Below are positions 34,126 to 44,036 of a DNA stretch of 64,000 bases, one piece after another; the stretch's first letter is position 1, and the number at the start of each line of letters is the position of its first letter. A program made the position numbers and the translations under genes. The notes below the pieces were generated by a model. The model saw only the letters and a list, made by a program, of their open reading frames with translations, had not been told where the DNA came from and did not search any database. The stretch comes from Akkermansiaceae bacterium. GTDB taxonomy: Bacteria; Verrucomicrobiota; Verrucomicrobiia; Verrucomicrobiales; Akkermansiaceae. Location: NCBI GenBank assembly GCA_019634595.1, contig JAHCBC010000001.1:1178001-1242000 (forward strand), given 5' to 3'.

Positions 34126-36696
34126 ATGAAACCCCCGTCCAGCCGCTTTCCGCGTTCCCTGTCATCCGGATGTCTCTCCATCCATCTGGCGGTGACCTTC
34201 AGCCTTGCCTGCGCCTCATCCGCGCAAGCCGTCAACCTCTACTGGGACATCAACGGCACGGATCCGAACACAGGGGCCACCGGCAGCGGCACATGGAACG
34301 ACAGCAACACTTTCTGGAACGATGACGCCACCGGCACCGGTGGCAACCTGCGGGCGGCGACGACTTCGGCGGACGATCTGTTTTTCTCATCCGGCAGCGG
34401 ACTCACCGCAGGAACCATCACCGTCGCCAGCGGGCGCACGGCGGGCACCATCACCTTCGAGGAAAGCGGCATCTACACCCTGAACGGCGGGAACATCACC
34501 CTGGCCGGCCTGACGTTCAACAACGGCACGGGGGCGAATGTCATCAACTCCGCCCTGGTTCTGGGAAGCGCCGCCACCTTCCGGAGCGACGACGACAGCA
34601 ACCAGACCATCACCGGCGGCATCACCGGTACGGCGAGCCTTTCCCTCCAGGCGAACAGCACGGGCAATCTCACGTTTTCAACCGGAGCCATCAATCACGC
34701 AGGAACGCTCACCAACGAAGGCACGGGTACGGGGACCGTCACGATCAACTCACAGATCGGGGCGAACGTGACCAGCGTGATCCAGAACTCCACCACCTCC
34801 CGGCTCGCCATCTTCGGAGCGGGTGGTGTGGCGGGTTACGGCAACCTGACGGTCAAGGCGGGCACCGTGGAGGTCCGCTCCAACTCCACCACCCCCATCG
34901 CCGCCTCCGCCCAGATCATCCTCGGCGACACGGTGGCCAATGCCGCCGATGTGACGCTGATCTTCCAGGGCAGCTCTGCCACATTCACAACCCCCATCTC
35001 GCTCGCTTCCGGCACAACGGGGAAGATCACCATCGGCGGCATGAACACCGGCACGGCGATCAACGTCAACAGCAACATCACCGGCACGAACAACTTCGAG
35101 ATCAGCAACGCCCTCGGTGCCAGCGCGAACACCTCCGCGCTGAATTTCTCAACCGGTGAGATCAACCATACCGGCACCCTCACCAACGTGACCGGAGGCA
35201 CCTCCACCAATGTGGCGCACGGCATGGTGGTCATCAACTCCGTGATCGGTTCCAACGTGACCGGCGTCATCCAGAACTCCGCGAGCGCCAACCGCGTGAT
35301 GCGCCTGAACGGCAACAACACCTACGTCGGGGAAACCACCGTCACCAATGGAACCCTGGCCATCGGGCACAACAACGCGCTCGGCTCCACCGCGGGAGGC
35401 ACTTCCATCGGTTCCGCCGGCGTCCTGCGCCTCCACGACAACATCACCGTCACCGGAGAAGCCCTCACCATCAACGGGTCGAGTTCCGGCAACGCGCTCG
35501 TCAACGGAGACGGCAACAACGTCTGGGCGGGAACAATCAATGCGAACGTCGTCCCCGGCAATGTCCGCATCGCAAGCGGTTCCGGACACCTTGAGATCCG
35601 GGGGAATGTCACCATCTCCGGCAACAGCTCGAGCGGACTGGTCCTGACCGGCACGTCCGATGGCGAAATCAGCGGCAACATCGGCCAGAGCGGGACCGGA
35701 GCCAAAACCCTCTTCAAGACTTCCAGCGGCACCTGGGTCCTTTCCGGCACCAACACCTATACCGGCGCCACCAACATCTACGCCGGAACCATCTCAGTGG
35801 ATTCTATTTCCAGCCGCCTGGGTTCATTGGCCACGGCGTCCATCCAGTTGGGTGATGGGGCCTCCACCGGTCGCCTGCTCTACACCGGAGCGGGGAACGA
35901 AACCAGCACGCGCCCTTTCATCCTGCGCTCCACCAGCTCCGGAGGTGGCATCATCGACCAATCCGGCGGAGGCGAACTAAAGCTCACGGGAACCATCACT
36001 TCGGCCAGCAGTACGGAAGCCAAGACACTCACCCTGCAGGGTTCCACCTCCGGAACCGGTGAACTCGGCGGCGTCATCAGTGATGGGGGAGCCTCCGCCA
36101 CCAGCGTGGAGAAGAATGGCACCGGCACCTGGACACTCTCCGGGGCCAGCACCTACACCGGAGCCACCACCGCGCGGGGAGGCCACCTCATCATCACAGG
36201 AAAGCTCAACAGCACCACCCGACTCACCGTGGACCATGCCACGGTCACCCTCGGAGCCGCGGATGCCGTGAACCACAGCGCGACCGTGATCCTCGCCGAA
36301 GGCGCGGTGCTCCAGGCCGGGAATTTCACCAACACCTTCGCGGCCCTGACCGTTTCCGGAAACGCGGTCCTGGCCATGTCCGGCACGAACGGGATCATCA
36401 CCTTCGGGGAATCGATATCGGCCGACTGGACCGGCGGGGCCCTTTCCATCACCGGATGGAATGGACTGGAAAGCGGAGGCGGCACGGAACGCGTCATCTT
36501 CGAAAACGCGGGCCTCACCGCCGGGCAGCTCGCCCAGATCACTTTCGTCAATCCGGAAGGCTTCGCGCCGGGAACCTACGGCGCCGCGTTCATCGGCAAC
36601 GAAATCGTCCCCCTCATCCCGGAGCCATCCGTGCTGCTGACCGGAGCGATGGGGACATTGGCCCTCGCCATGCGCCGCCGCAGGATTTCCGTTTGA
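34126..36696 (+). CDS. Large PEP-CTERM protein with autotransporter-type beta-strand repeats
   Basis: A 856-residue surface protein. After a signal peptide (LAVTFSLACASSAQAVNLYW) it consists of Gly/Asn/Thr-rich parallel beta-helix repeats. Units such as LSGTNTYTGATNIYAGTIS, LSGASTYTGATTARGG and LNGNNTYVGETTVTNGTL match the autotransporter-associated beta-strand repeat. It ends in a PEP-CTERM signal (IPEPSVLLTGAMGTLALAM, then RRRRISV). There is no autotransporter barrel, so export should be Sec plus exosortase. The start at 34126 (MKPPSSRFPRS) lies just before the signal; an in-frame ATG at 34009 is less likely. Adhesion or matrix function is the normal guess. Confidence 0.85.
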   Translation: MKPPSSRFPRSLSSGCLSIHLAVTFSLACASSAQAVNLYWDINGTDPNTGATGSGTWNDSNTFWNDDATGTGGNLRAATTSADDLFFSSGSGLTAGTITVASGRTAGTITFEESGIYTLNGGNITLAGLTFNNGTGANVINSALVLGSAATFRSDDDSNQTITGGITGTASLSLQANSTGNLTFSTGAINHAGTLTNEGTGTGTVTINSQIGANVTSVIQNSTTSRLAIFGAGGVAGYGNLTVKAGTVEVRSNSTTPIAASAQIILGDTVANAADVTLIFQGSSATFTTPISLASGTTGKITIGGMNTGTAINVNSNITGTNNFEISNALGASANTSALNFSTGEINHTGTLTNVTGGTSTNVAHGMVVINSVIGSNVTGVIQNSASANRVMRLNGNNTYVGETTVTNGTLAIGHNNALGSTAGGTSIGSAGVLRLHDNITVTGEALTINGSSSGNALVNGDGNNVWAGTINANVVPGNVRIASGSGHLEIRGNVTISGNSSSGLVLTGTSDGEISGNIGQSGTGAKTLFKTSSGTWVLSGTNTYTGATNIYAGTISVDSISSRLGSLATASIQLGDGASTGRLLYTGAGNETSTRPFILRSTSSGGGIIDQSGGGELKLTGTITSASSTEAKTLTLQGSTSGTGELGGVISDGGASATSVEKNGTGTWTLSGASTYTGATTARGGHLIITGKLNSTTRLTVDHATVTLGAADAVNHSATVILAEGAVLQAGNFTNTFAALTVSGNAVLAMSGTNGIITFGESISADWTGGALSITGWNGLESGGGTERVIFENAGLTAGQLAQITFVNPEGFAPGTYGAAFIGNEIVPLIPEPSVLLTGAMGTLALAMRRRRISV

Positions 36697-36708
36697 TGCC
36701 AAATCTTC

Positions 36709-36860
36709 CGTAGCGGGATGGCTGCGCCATCACGGCTGGGTGGATGGGTGGGAACCCTTGATCCCAATGCATCATGGATGGCGTTCTTTCCATGCGGATC
36801 CATGGGGAGGAAGGAGGATTTCCCCAGCCGGAATTGCGGAGCCATTACGTTACCCCGGCG
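36709..36860. repeat. Dispersed repeat family A, distant inverted copy
   Basis: Reverse-oriented relative of the 828-982 copy. The reverse complement of 36711-36749 matches the tail ATCCACCCAGCCGTRATGGC and CCGCTACGG end of that copy. The following CCTTGATCCCAATGCATC block parallels its GATCGGAAGG region. It fills most of the gap before the dehydrogenase gene. Confidence 0.65.
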
Positions 36861-36943
36861 GCGGAGCCGTGAAAGATTCCCGCCGTCTTCCACGAATAGC
36901 TTCCCCTTCCCGCAAAATCTCCCAGACTGACGCCTTGAAACCC

Positions 36944-39900
36944 ATGATCCGCCGACTTTCCCCGCTGCTCGCCCTCACCCTCGCCGCCCACGCGCAGGAC
37001 AAGAAACCCTATGACAAGGCAACCGATCCCTTCGCGAAGGAGGGCAACCCGCCGCCTTCCATCACGAAGCTGACCCCGGAGCAGGAAGCGGAGATCCTGA
37101 AAGGAGTCACGGTACCGGAGGATTTCGACGTTTCCCTGTTCGCTACGGCTTCCGCCGCGAACTATCCGGTGTTCCTGGCCGCCGCTCCGAACGGCGACCT
37201 CTACGTGGCCAGCGATGGCAACGGCGCGCAAGGCAAGGCGCCGAAACGCGGACGGGTCATCCGGCTGCGCGACACGGACGGCGACGGCCGGGCGGATGAG
37301 ACGAAGGTTTTCTGTGAGATCGACTCGCCCCGCGGCGTGCTGTGGGACAACGACCGCCTGTATGTGGTCCACCCGCCGCACCTTTCCGCCTTCATCGACA
37401 AGGACGGGGACGGAGTCGCGGAGGAGGAGAAGCGGCTCGTCAGCGACATCGCCTTCGGCTTCGCGGACCGCCCGGCGGACCACACCACCAACGGCATCAG
37501 CATGGGGGTGGACGGCTGGCTCTACATCGCGGGCGGTGACTTCGCCTTCATGAAGGCGACCGGCTCCGACGGAAAGACGCTCCAGCACCGCAACGGCGGC
37601 GTCATCCGCGTGCGGCCGGACGGCTCCGACATCCAGATCTACGCCACCGGCACCCGCAACATCCTGGAGGTGGCCATCAGCCCGGAGATGGACATGTTCA
37701 CCCGGGACAACACGAATGACGGCGGCGGCTGGAACGTGCGCTTCCACCAGTTCACCGGACTGGGCGACCACGGCTACCCGCGGCTCTACAAGAACTTCGG
37801 TGACGAGATCATCCAGCCCATCGCGGACTACGGCGGTGGCTCCGGTTGCGGCGCGGTCTATATCGATGAGCCGGGCTTCGGTGAGTGGAACAACGCGCCG
37901 TTCACCGCGGACTGGGGCACCGGCGCGCTGTGGCGGCATACCCTGAAGATCAAGAGCGCCGCCTTCACCGAGACGGAACCGCCGAAGCCGTTCATCAAGC
38001 TCTACCGCCCGACCGATGGCGATGTGGACGCCATGAGCCGCGTCTATCTCGCCAGTTGGAAGGGCGCGACCTTCAACTGGGAAGGCCCGGAGGTCGGCTT
38101 CATCGTGCAGGTGAAACCGAAGGGCTTCACACCCGAGCCGCTGCCGGATTTCCGCAAGGCCTCCGACGCGGACCTGGTGAAACTCTGCGAATCCGAAAGC
38201 TACCGCCGCCGGATCGAGGCCCAGCGCGAGCTGATCCGCCGGGGCCTGCCGGACGCCGCCGTGGAAGGACTCACCGCGCTCGCCGCGGATCCCGAAAAGC
38301 CCATCGCCGCACGGGCCACCGCACTGCTGGCCTTCACGCTTTTCCCGGAGAAGGGCAAGGCTCTGTCCGAAGCGATCTCCAAACTCCCCGCAGATCCCGC
38401 GTTCGACGCCTTGGTCGCCCGCGGCACCGCGGAAGACGCGGACTGGGTGGCGAAGAAGCACGACGGCAGCTTCACCATCCCGAAGGGGTGGAAAAACCAG
38501 CCCTCCACCCTGGTCCAGCTCAACCGGATGATCTCCGCCTCCCCGGCATGGAACCGCGCCACGCGGAAAGCCGTCTTCAACCTCACGCTGGGCAACTCCG
38601 ACACCCTCGTCCGCCACACCGCCGTCCAGGCGCTGGCAAAGATGCAGGACCACGAACTGGCCTTCAGCTACCTGGCCGACGCCGCGGGTGACACCACCGA
38701 TCCCGGTGAAAGCGCCGCCGGCCCGCAGCACGATCCGGAGTCACGCGGCCGTCCGGACGCGCTGCTGGCGCTGGCACGGATGCACAAGCCGGAAGTCGTC
38801 ACCGGCCTCATCGGGTGGCTGGACAGGACGAAGGACCTGGAAGAACGCCAAGGCCTCCTTTCCGCGCTCTGCCGCCTCTACTTCCACGACGGCGAGTGGA
38901 AGGGCGATTCCTGGGGAACCCGCCCGGACACCCGCGGACCCTACTACCAGCCGGAACCGTGGAGTGAGACCCCGCGTGTCGGTGAGGCGCTCAAGGAGAT
39001 CCTCGCCAAGGCGCCCCCGGAGGAAGCGGCTTTCCTGGTGAAGGAGATGAACCGCAACCGCATCCAGTCCAATGACGCGCTGGAACGGGTGCTCGCGCTC
39101 GCCAAGCAGGACCCGAAGCTGCTGCCGGACGCCGCCGCCCAGCTCGCCACCGCGGAAACCATCCCGGTCGATGCCATCCCGCTGCTGCTCTCCGCCGCCC
39201 AGGCGGACACCACCGGCATGGAATCCACCGCCGCCGCCACCATGCTGATGAATGCCGTCATCGCCCTCTCCAAAACGGACAGCGCGGAGGGCGCGATCAT
39301 CTCGCTCCAGACGCTGCTCAACCTTTCGAAGATCCAGGGTTCCGGCAAGGAGGCCGAGGCGGCGCGGAATGCCTACTTCGCGTCCCAGAAACTGGAGAAC
39401 CATCACCACGCCCTGGAAGAGGAAGCGGAGAAAACCGGAACACCCACCGCACAGTGGGCGGATGCCGCGCTCCTCACCCTGAGCGCCCGCACCAGCGGAA
39501 CGCCGGAGTCCAGGGAAGCCACGAAAAAGGCCCTCGAGGAAGGCTGGAAGGACGTGAAGCGGCGCGCGCAGATCCTCCGCGCCGTCGCCCAGCTCAAGCA
39601 CAACCCCTACGCGGACAAGGTGCTGGAAGCCATCGACGATCCGGACAAGGGCGTCTCCAACGCAGCAAAGAACGCCGCCAAGGCGATGAAGCTCGAAAAG
39701 AAAACCGCGGCCAGCGGCCCGCTCGTCGGCAGCCTGAAGAACGAGGAGGTCATCGCCCTGGTCCTGAAGACCAAGGGTGATGCCGCCACCGGAGAGCAGA
39801 TCTTCGCCCGTGTTTCCTGCAACACCTGCCACACCACCGACGAAAGCCAGGCGCCGAAAGGCCCCTATCTCGGCAACATCGCGCAGACCTACAAGCGCGC

Positions 39901-40192
39901 CGAGCTGGCCGAAGCCATCCTTGATCCCAACAAGACGGTTTCCCAGGGCTTCGCCACCAACGCCATCACCACCAAGGACGGCCAGAGCCACGTCGGGTTC
40001 GTGACCTTCGAAAGCGCGGAAAAGGTCACGCTCCGCAACATCACCGGCCAGGAGACGACCGTGGAGACGAAGAACATCGCAACCCGGGAAAAACCCCCGA
40101 TTTCGATGATGCCACCCGGCCTCGCATCCGGCCTGACCATCCATGAATTCGCCAGCCTCCTCGACTACATGGAAGCGCTGTCGAAGAAGTGA
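36944..40192 (+). CDS. PVC-type membrane-bound dehydrogenase with HEAT repeats and cytochrome c domain
   Basis: A 1082-residue exported protein (signal MIRRLSPLLALTLAAHA). Residues 50-420 form a GSDH-like beta-propeller (LRDTDGDGRADETKVFCEI, TNGISMGVDGWLYIAGGDF, ATGTRNILEVAISPEMDMF). The middle, about 430-900, is an alpha-helical HEAT-like array. A C-terminal cytochrome c domain carries CNTCH near residue 959 with GPYLGNIAQTYKRAELAEAI and ISMMPPGLASGL (probable Met ligand), as in the TIGR02604/TIGR02603 PVC families. The layout suggests sugar or alcohol oxidation with electron transfer to its own haem. A start at 36740 would add 68 residues from a repeat and is rejected. Confidence 0.9.
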   Translation: MIRRLSPLLALTLAAHAQDKKPYDKATDPFAKEGNPPPSITKLTPEQEAEILKGVTVPEDFDVSLFATASAANYPVFLAAAPNGDLYVASDGNGAQGKAPKRGRVIRLRDTDGDGRADETKVFCEIDSPRGVLWDNDRLYVVHPPHLSAFIDKDGDGVAEEEKRLVSDIAFGFADRPADHTTNGISMGVDGWLYIAGGDFAFMKATGSDGKTLQHRNGGVIRVRPDGSDIQIYATGTRNILEVAISPEMDMFTRDNTNDGGGWNVRFHQFTGLGDHGYPRLYKNFGDEIIQPIADYGGGSGCGAVYIDEPGFGEWNNAPFTADWGTGALWRHTLKIKSAAFTETEPPKPFIKLYRPTDGDVDAMSRVYLASWKGATFNWEGPEVGFIVQVKPKGFTPEPLPDFRKASDADLVKLCESESYRRRIEAQRELIRRGLPDAAVEGLTALAADPEKPIAARATALLAFTLFPEKGKALSEAISKLPADPAFDALVARGTAEDADWVAKKHDGSFTIPKGWKNQPSTLVQLNRMISASPAWNRATRKAVFNLTLGNSDTLVRHTAVQALAKMQDHELAFSYLADAAGDTTDPGESAAGPQHDPESRGRPDALLALARMHKPEVVTGLIGWLDRTKDLEERQGLLSALCRLYFHDGEWKGDSWGTRPDTRGPYYQPEPWSETPRVGEALKEILAKAPPEEAAFLVKEMNRNRIQSNDALERVLALAKQDPKLLPDAAAQLATAETIPVDAIPLLLSAAQADTTGMESTAAATMLMNAVIALSKTDSAEGAIISLQTLLNLSKIQGSGKEAEAARNAYFASQKLENHHHALEEEAEKTGTPTAQWADAALLTLSARTSGTPESREATKKALEEGWKDVKRRAQILRAVAQLKHNPYADKVLEAIDDPDKGVSNAAKNAAKAMKLEKKTAASGPLVGSLKNEEVIALVLKTKGDAATGEQIFARVSCNTCHTTDESQAPKGPYLGNIAQTYKRAELAEAILDPNKTVSQGFATNAITTKDGQSHVGFVTFESAEKVTLRNITGQETTVETKNIATREKPPISMMPPGLASGLTIHEFASLLDYMEALSKK

Positions 40193-40238
40193 TCCAGCCA
40201 GCGGAACGGTTCCGCCGCTACGGCTGGACCGGGGGGAA

Positions 40239-40269
40239 GGCAGGGCCGCCACGCCCTGCCAATCTTTTT
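40239..40269 (+). terminator. Terminator of the dehydrogenase gene
   Basis: A perfect 8-bp stem (40239-40246 with 40253-40260) with a six-base loop is followed by AATCTTTTT. Confidence 0.85.
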
Positions 40270-40274
40270 CCTAC

Positions 40275-41315
40275 TCAATCCTTCACGCAGCGGAAGCCGG
40301 TGTGGTTGGCGGGTGAATCCTCCTCCAGTGAATGCCGCGCCGCCGGACGGTAGCGCATGCAGTAGGAGACGTGGCAGAGGTAGGATCCGCCCTTCGTCAC
40401 ATGATGCGGAGGACCGGATTTTTTCGCCCCGGTCGTGCGGTTGAGCCACGTTTCCGGCCCGGCGGGATTGTCCTTCGCGCAGTATGTCGGGTAGGCCGGA
40501 TCATAGTAGTCGGAGCAGAGTTCCCACACGTTCCCCGCCATGTCGCGGAGGCCGTAGCCGTTCGCGGGAAAGGTGCCCACGGGTGCCGTGGAGGTGAATC
40601 CGTCCGCAGCGGAGTCACCGGCGGGGAATTCCCCCTGGAAGGTGTTCGCCATCCACTTGTCGCCGGGTTTCATCTCATCCCCCCAGGTGTAGGTCTTTCC
40701 GGACAGTCCGCCGCGCGCGGCGAACTCCCATTCCGCCTCCGTGGGCAGACGCTTGCCCGCCCATTTCGCATAGGCGGCGGCGTCCTCATGGTTCACGCAG
40801 ACGACGGGGTGCGTTCCAAGACCATCGATGGACGATGCCTTTCCGGAAGGATGCCGCCAGTTCGCCTCCGGGTCCCACCGCCACCATGATCCCGCGTCCG
40901 CGGTGTTCGGGTCACCGACGGATTCCGCCGGTTTGGTGAAAACGAGGCTCCCTTGGTTGAAGCCACCCTGGGGCAGGCTCGCCCGCGCTTCCGGTGGGAA
41001 GTCCTCCAGCCTCGCGGGACGCTCCGCGAAGGTCACATAGCCGGTCGCCTTCACGAACGCGGCGAACTGGTCGTTGGTGACCTCCGTCCGGTCGATCGAA
41101 AATGGCTTCACTGTGATCGTGCGGACGGGAGCTTCCTCCGGGAACTCCTTCATGCCATACGGCGTATCGAACGATCCGGACGAACCCATCTGGTAGGTTC
41201 CGCCCGGCAGGGCGACCATGCCGTCCTTCACGGGGAAATTCCCCGCTTCCTCTTCCTTTCCGCCCTGGCAGGCGGCCAGCAGCAATGCCGCAAGGGCGGC
41301 GGCGCATGTTTTCAT
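40275..41315 (-). CDS. Formylglycine-generating enzyme (SUMF1/FGE family), lipoprotein
   Basis: A 346-residue FGE-sulfatase domain protein behind a lipoprotein signal (MKTCAAALAALLLAAC, lipid Cys16). The N-terminal part has MVALPGGTYQMGS and TVKPFSIDRTEVTNDQFAAF. The centre has RLPTEAEWEFAARGG. The end has GLRDMAGNVWELCSDYY. The active-site pair is intact in GGSYLCHVSYCMRYRPAARH, which aligns with the two catalytic Cys of human FGE (GGSYMCHRSYC). It should therefore convert a sulfatase Cys or Ser to formylglycine, unlike the many SUMF1-like proteins that lack these Cys. No sulfatase is in the window. The signal directs it to the envelope. A start at 41369 would add 18 residues. Confidence 0.9.
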   Translation of the reverse strand: MKTCAAALAALLLAACQGGKEEEAGNFPVKDGMVALPGGTYQMGSSGSFDTPYGMKEFPEEAPVRTITVKPFSIDRTEVTNDQFAAFVKATGYVTFAERPARLEDFPPEARASLPQGGFNQGSLVFTKPAESVGDPNTADAGSWWRWDPEANWRHPSGKASSIDGLGTHPVVCVNHEDAAAYAKWAGKRLPTEAEWEFAARGGLSGKTYTWGDEMKPGDKWMANTFQGEFPAGDSAADGFTSTAPVGTFPANGYGLRDMAGNVWELCSDYYDPAYPTYCAKDNPAGPETWLNRTTGAKKSGPPHHVTKGGSYLCHVSYCMRYRPAARHSLEEDSPANHTGFRCVKD

Positions 41316-41402
41316 GGGAACCATCATCACGGACAGCGGGACTGTATGCCCGCCCGGATGGAACACCAACCTTATCGGATGGTTGCCCGCCCGCCGGAAA
41401 CT

Positions 41403-41669
41403 TCAGGCGGCCGTCAGCAGGGAAACACGCTCGCGGCGCTGCTTCTCATCCAGATCCGCGAGGAAATACGCCTCCACGGACTCGCCATTCTCCTTTTCGA
41501 CATGGTCGAGCAGATACAGCTCGATGGTGGCGTTGATCGGGAACTTCAGCGGGCAATGCCCCGGCTCCACCAGGTAGCCATCGACAAAGGTGAACGAACG
41601 GCGGTCCGTCTGGTCCTCCACTGCGGTTCCGTTGCGGGAACCTCCTACGAAAATCGGGTGCTGATGCAT
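41403..41669 (-). CDS. Hypothetical small protein
   Basis: An 88-residue frame (MHQHPIFVGGSRNGTAVEDQ onward) with a compact alpha/beta appearance. TFVDGYLVEPGHCPLKFPIN and IELYLLDHVEKENGESVEAY suggest beta strands, and the end is a charged helix. No family recognised. It lies 87 nt upstream of the FGE gene on the same strand and next to a family P palindrome on its other side. It looks genuine because the frame is uninterrupted and not mirrored by a better one. Confidence 0.6.
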   Translation of the reverse strand: MHQHPIFVGGSRNGTAVEDQTDRRSFTFVDGYLVEPGHCPLKFPINATIELYLLDHVEKENGESVEAYFLADLDEKQRRERVSLLTAA

Positions 41670-41746
41670 AACCCTGTCACACTAAGCGGCAAATGTGCCA
41701 AATGCAAATCAAGACGGCGATTTTGGTGGCGGAGCGGGTTGAAAGA

Positions 41747-41825
41747 CTGGGACCGCGGAATTCATTCCGCCTGGCTTCGCATGATGGCTGGATTCTCCGG
41801 GGCGGAATGAATTCCGCGGTCCCAG
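41747..41825. repeat. Palindromic repeat family P, copy 2
   Basis: Perfect 24-bp inverted arms at 41747-41770 and 41802-41825 (CTGGGACCGCGGAATTCATT plus CCGC and its complement) with a 31-base spacer. The spacer is nearly identical, in reverse orientation, to that of the copy at 53101-53175. Confidence 0.93.
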
Positions 41826-41838
41826 TAGTCCTCCCCTC

Positions 41839-42684
41839 TCACTGTGCCCGCTGGAAATGCGGGACCTCACGGATGGCCGGGGCATCCGTTGAAATGAGCG
41901 CCTCGAACTCCGGGTTCAGCACGTAGTCAGCACCGAGCACCTCAGCCAGCGGGTCCACATCCTCCTGCGAAAAGCCGAGGTGGAGGTGCCGCCACCAGCC
42001 CTCCGCCATGGCGAATTTCCCGGACTGGCCGCCCATGTTGCGGGCATGGTCGTCCAGTGACTTGATGTAGTTGCTCATGCCCTGCGTGGCATCCAGCCAG
42101 CCGCGCTGGCTCTCATGGGCGGACAACGCCCCGCGGATGGTCTCATGGACGTCCGTCGTGTTCACCCATGATCCGGCGGTGACAGGCCTGCGGAGGGGAT
42201 CTCTGCCGCCATGGGGCATGCAGTGATAGACCGTGGCATCCCCGGAGTAGGCGGGCAGCTCGGGGTCGGTGCGGAAATTCGGGATGGAATGGGCGAAGGT
42301 CGCGGTCACCGCCAGCCGGGCCGTGATCATGTGGTCCTCCATGTAGTCCTCAAGGGGATGCGTCAGGACGATGGCGGGCTTCACCTCGCGGATCACCGCC
42401 GCGACTTTCCGCAGCAGTTCCGCGTTGTAGAAAATTTCCAGATCATCCGCGATCGGCGGGTGCCAGGTCGCGCCGATGAGGTCCGCCGCGTTGCGGGCCT
42501 CCTGCGCGCGGATGCGGGAGGTTTCCTCCGCGTCATGCACGGTGCTGCCGCCACTGCCCGTCGCCAGGTTGAAGCAATGGATGTCCCAGCCCGCCCGCTT
42601 CAGCAGCAGCAGCGTGCCGCACATCTTGAATTCGATGTCATCGGGGTGCGCCGCGATGGCGATGGCGGAAGGTCGGTTCATCAT
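41839..42684 (-). CDS. PIG-L family deacetylase
   Basis: A 281-residue zinc-dependent N-deacetylase of the LmbE/PIG-L family. The metal and catalytic motif AIAAHPDDIEFKMCGTLLLL starts the protein, and the second His motif appears in VLTHPLEDYMEDHMITARLA. Family members remove acetyl groups from GlcNAc-containing compounds. Its neighbours NagB and two sugar oxidoreductases suggest catabolism of an amino sugar. Two adjacent ATGs at 42684 and 42681 are possible starts. The upstream oxidoreductase gene ends 65 nt before it on the same strand. Confidence 0.9.
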   Translation of the reverse strand: MMNRPSAIAIAAHPDDIEFKMCGTLLLLKRAGWDIHCFNLATGSGGSTVHDAEETSRIRAQEARNAADLIGATWHPPIADDLEIFYNAELLRKVAAVIREVKPAIVLTHPLEDYMEDHMITARLAVTATFAHSIPNFRTDPELPAYSGDATVYHCMPHGGRDPLRRPVTAGSWVNTTDVHETIRGALSAHESQRGWLDATQGMSNYIKSLDDHARNMGGQSGKFAMAEGWWRHLHLGFSQEDVDPLAEVLGADYVLNPEFEALISTDAPAIREVPHFQRAQ

Positions 42685-42749
42685 GGAAGATGGGAGTCTC
42701 ACGAAACTCCCGGAGCCGCCCCGTGCGGCGGCTCCGGGAAAAAGCATTC

Positions 42750-44036
42750 TCAGACGAGCTTGTAGACGCCCGGCACGGGGACCGGCGGCACGGCGAACTT
42801 GTCGCCCATCTTCAGGTCGTCGGGCGCGAGGTCCTGGTTCGCTTTCCACATCTCGTCCCAGGTGATGCGCTGGCCGGTCTGTGCGGCCTCGCGCGCCAGC
42901 AGGCCGAGCATGGTGCTGTTGGCCATGTATTCGCCGGTGTTGAGTTCCTTGCCCGCGCGGATGGCGGCGAACCATTCGTTGTGCTCCACCTGGTACATGT
43001 TCTCCGGCTGGTCGCGGAAGGCCCAAGTGATCTTGCCGGCGGGGTCCTTCGTCAGGACGCGGCTGGGGGCCTCGAGCGTGCCCTTCTCGCAATAAACGCG
43101 GTCCACCACTTCGCTGAAGGCACCTTTGAACTGGCGCTGGCCGATGTGGCAGACGACGCCGCCCGGATACTCGAATGCGACGTCATAGTGGTCCCACACG
43201 CTGCCGTCGTCATCCCGCTGGGCGCGGCCGCCGGAGCCACGCGCCGCGATGGGAGCCACGTCACCCATAGCCCAGGCGATCTTGTCCACGGTGTGGATGC
43301 CCTGCTCGACCAGTGGTCCGCCGGACAGCCAGCCATGGCCCATCCAGTTGCGGATCTGCCATTCCACATCACCCCACTCCGGGTTCCGTTGGTCGATCGC
43401 GGTGGAGGGTTTCGGCACGGCGGCCAGATAGGTTCCATAGACGGAAATCACGCGGCCCAGCTCACCGGAGAGCACCTTGCCGTAGCCTTCCCGCGTGTTC
43501 GGGGAAAAGCGCCAGCAGAAGCCGTGCTGGATGGTGGTCCCCTTCTGCTTCGCCAGCTTCGCGGACTCGACCACGGACTTCACGCCCGCGACATCCACCG
43601 CCATCGGCTTCTCACAGAAGACGTGTTTCCCCGCTTCCACGGCGGCACGCAGGTGCTGCGGCCGGAAGCCGGGAGGTGAGGTGAGGATCACCACATCGAC
43701 ACCGCTTTCGATGACTTTCTGGTAGGCGTCCAGCCCGGAGAACCGGCGGGCCTCCGGGACCTCCACCTTGCCGCCGAACTTCGACAGGTTGTTCAGGGAG
43801 GCGGGGATCTGGGAAGCGAACGCATCACCGATGGCCCACAGCTTCACGTTCGGGTCGGCCTCCAGCGCCTGGCTGGCGGCACCGGTCCCACGGCCGCCGC
43901 AGCCGACGAGGCCGATCTTGAGGGTGGCGTTGTTGGACGCGTTCTGCGCCCGCAGGACGGCGGGGAATGCGGTCACCGCGGCGGTGGCACCGGCGGCGGT
44001 CAGGAACTGGCGCCGGGATGGGTCGGATGGATTCAT
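42750..44036 (-). CDS. Tat-exported Gfo/Idh/MocA family oxidoreductase
   Basis: A 428-residue NAD(P)-dependent oxidoreductase with a Tat signal (SRRQFLTAAGATAAVTAFPA), so it acts in the periplasm, probably with tightly bound cofactor. The Rossmann motif KIGLVGCGGRGTGAASQALE follows the signal. The EKPMAVDVAGV region holds the family lysine of the EKP motif, and GHGWLSGGPLVEQGIHTVDK carries the conserved His. Tat-exported relatives act on sugar derivatives or glycosides by an oxidation-elimination cycle. Located between PIG-L and NagB genes. Confidence 0.92.
   Translation of the reverse strand: MNPSDPSRRQFLTAAGATAAVTAFPAVLRAQNASNNATLKIGLVGCGGRGTGAASQALEADPNVKLWAIGDAFASQIPASLNNLSKFGGKVEVPEARRFSGLDAYQKVIESGVDVVILTSPPGFRPQHLRAAVEAGKHVFCEKPMAVDVAGVKSVVESAKLAKQKGTTIQHGFCWRFSPNTREGYGKVLSGELGRVISVYGTYLAAVPKPSTAIDQRNPEWGDVEWQIRNWMGHGWLSGGPLVEQGIHTVDKIAWAMGDVAPIAARGSGGRAQRDDDGSVWDHYDVAFEYPGGVVCHIGQRQFKGAFSEVVDRVYCEKGTLEAPSRVLTKDPAGKITWAFRDQPENMYQVEHNEWFAAIRAGKELNTGEYMANSTMLGLLAREAAQTGQRITWDEMWKANQDLAPDDLKMGDKFAVPPVPVPGVYKLV

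Noticed and set aside
36845..38731. 628-residue minus-strand frame over the dehydrogenase gene
   Set aside because: It is a shadow of the beta-propeller coding sequence and has no start context or domain.
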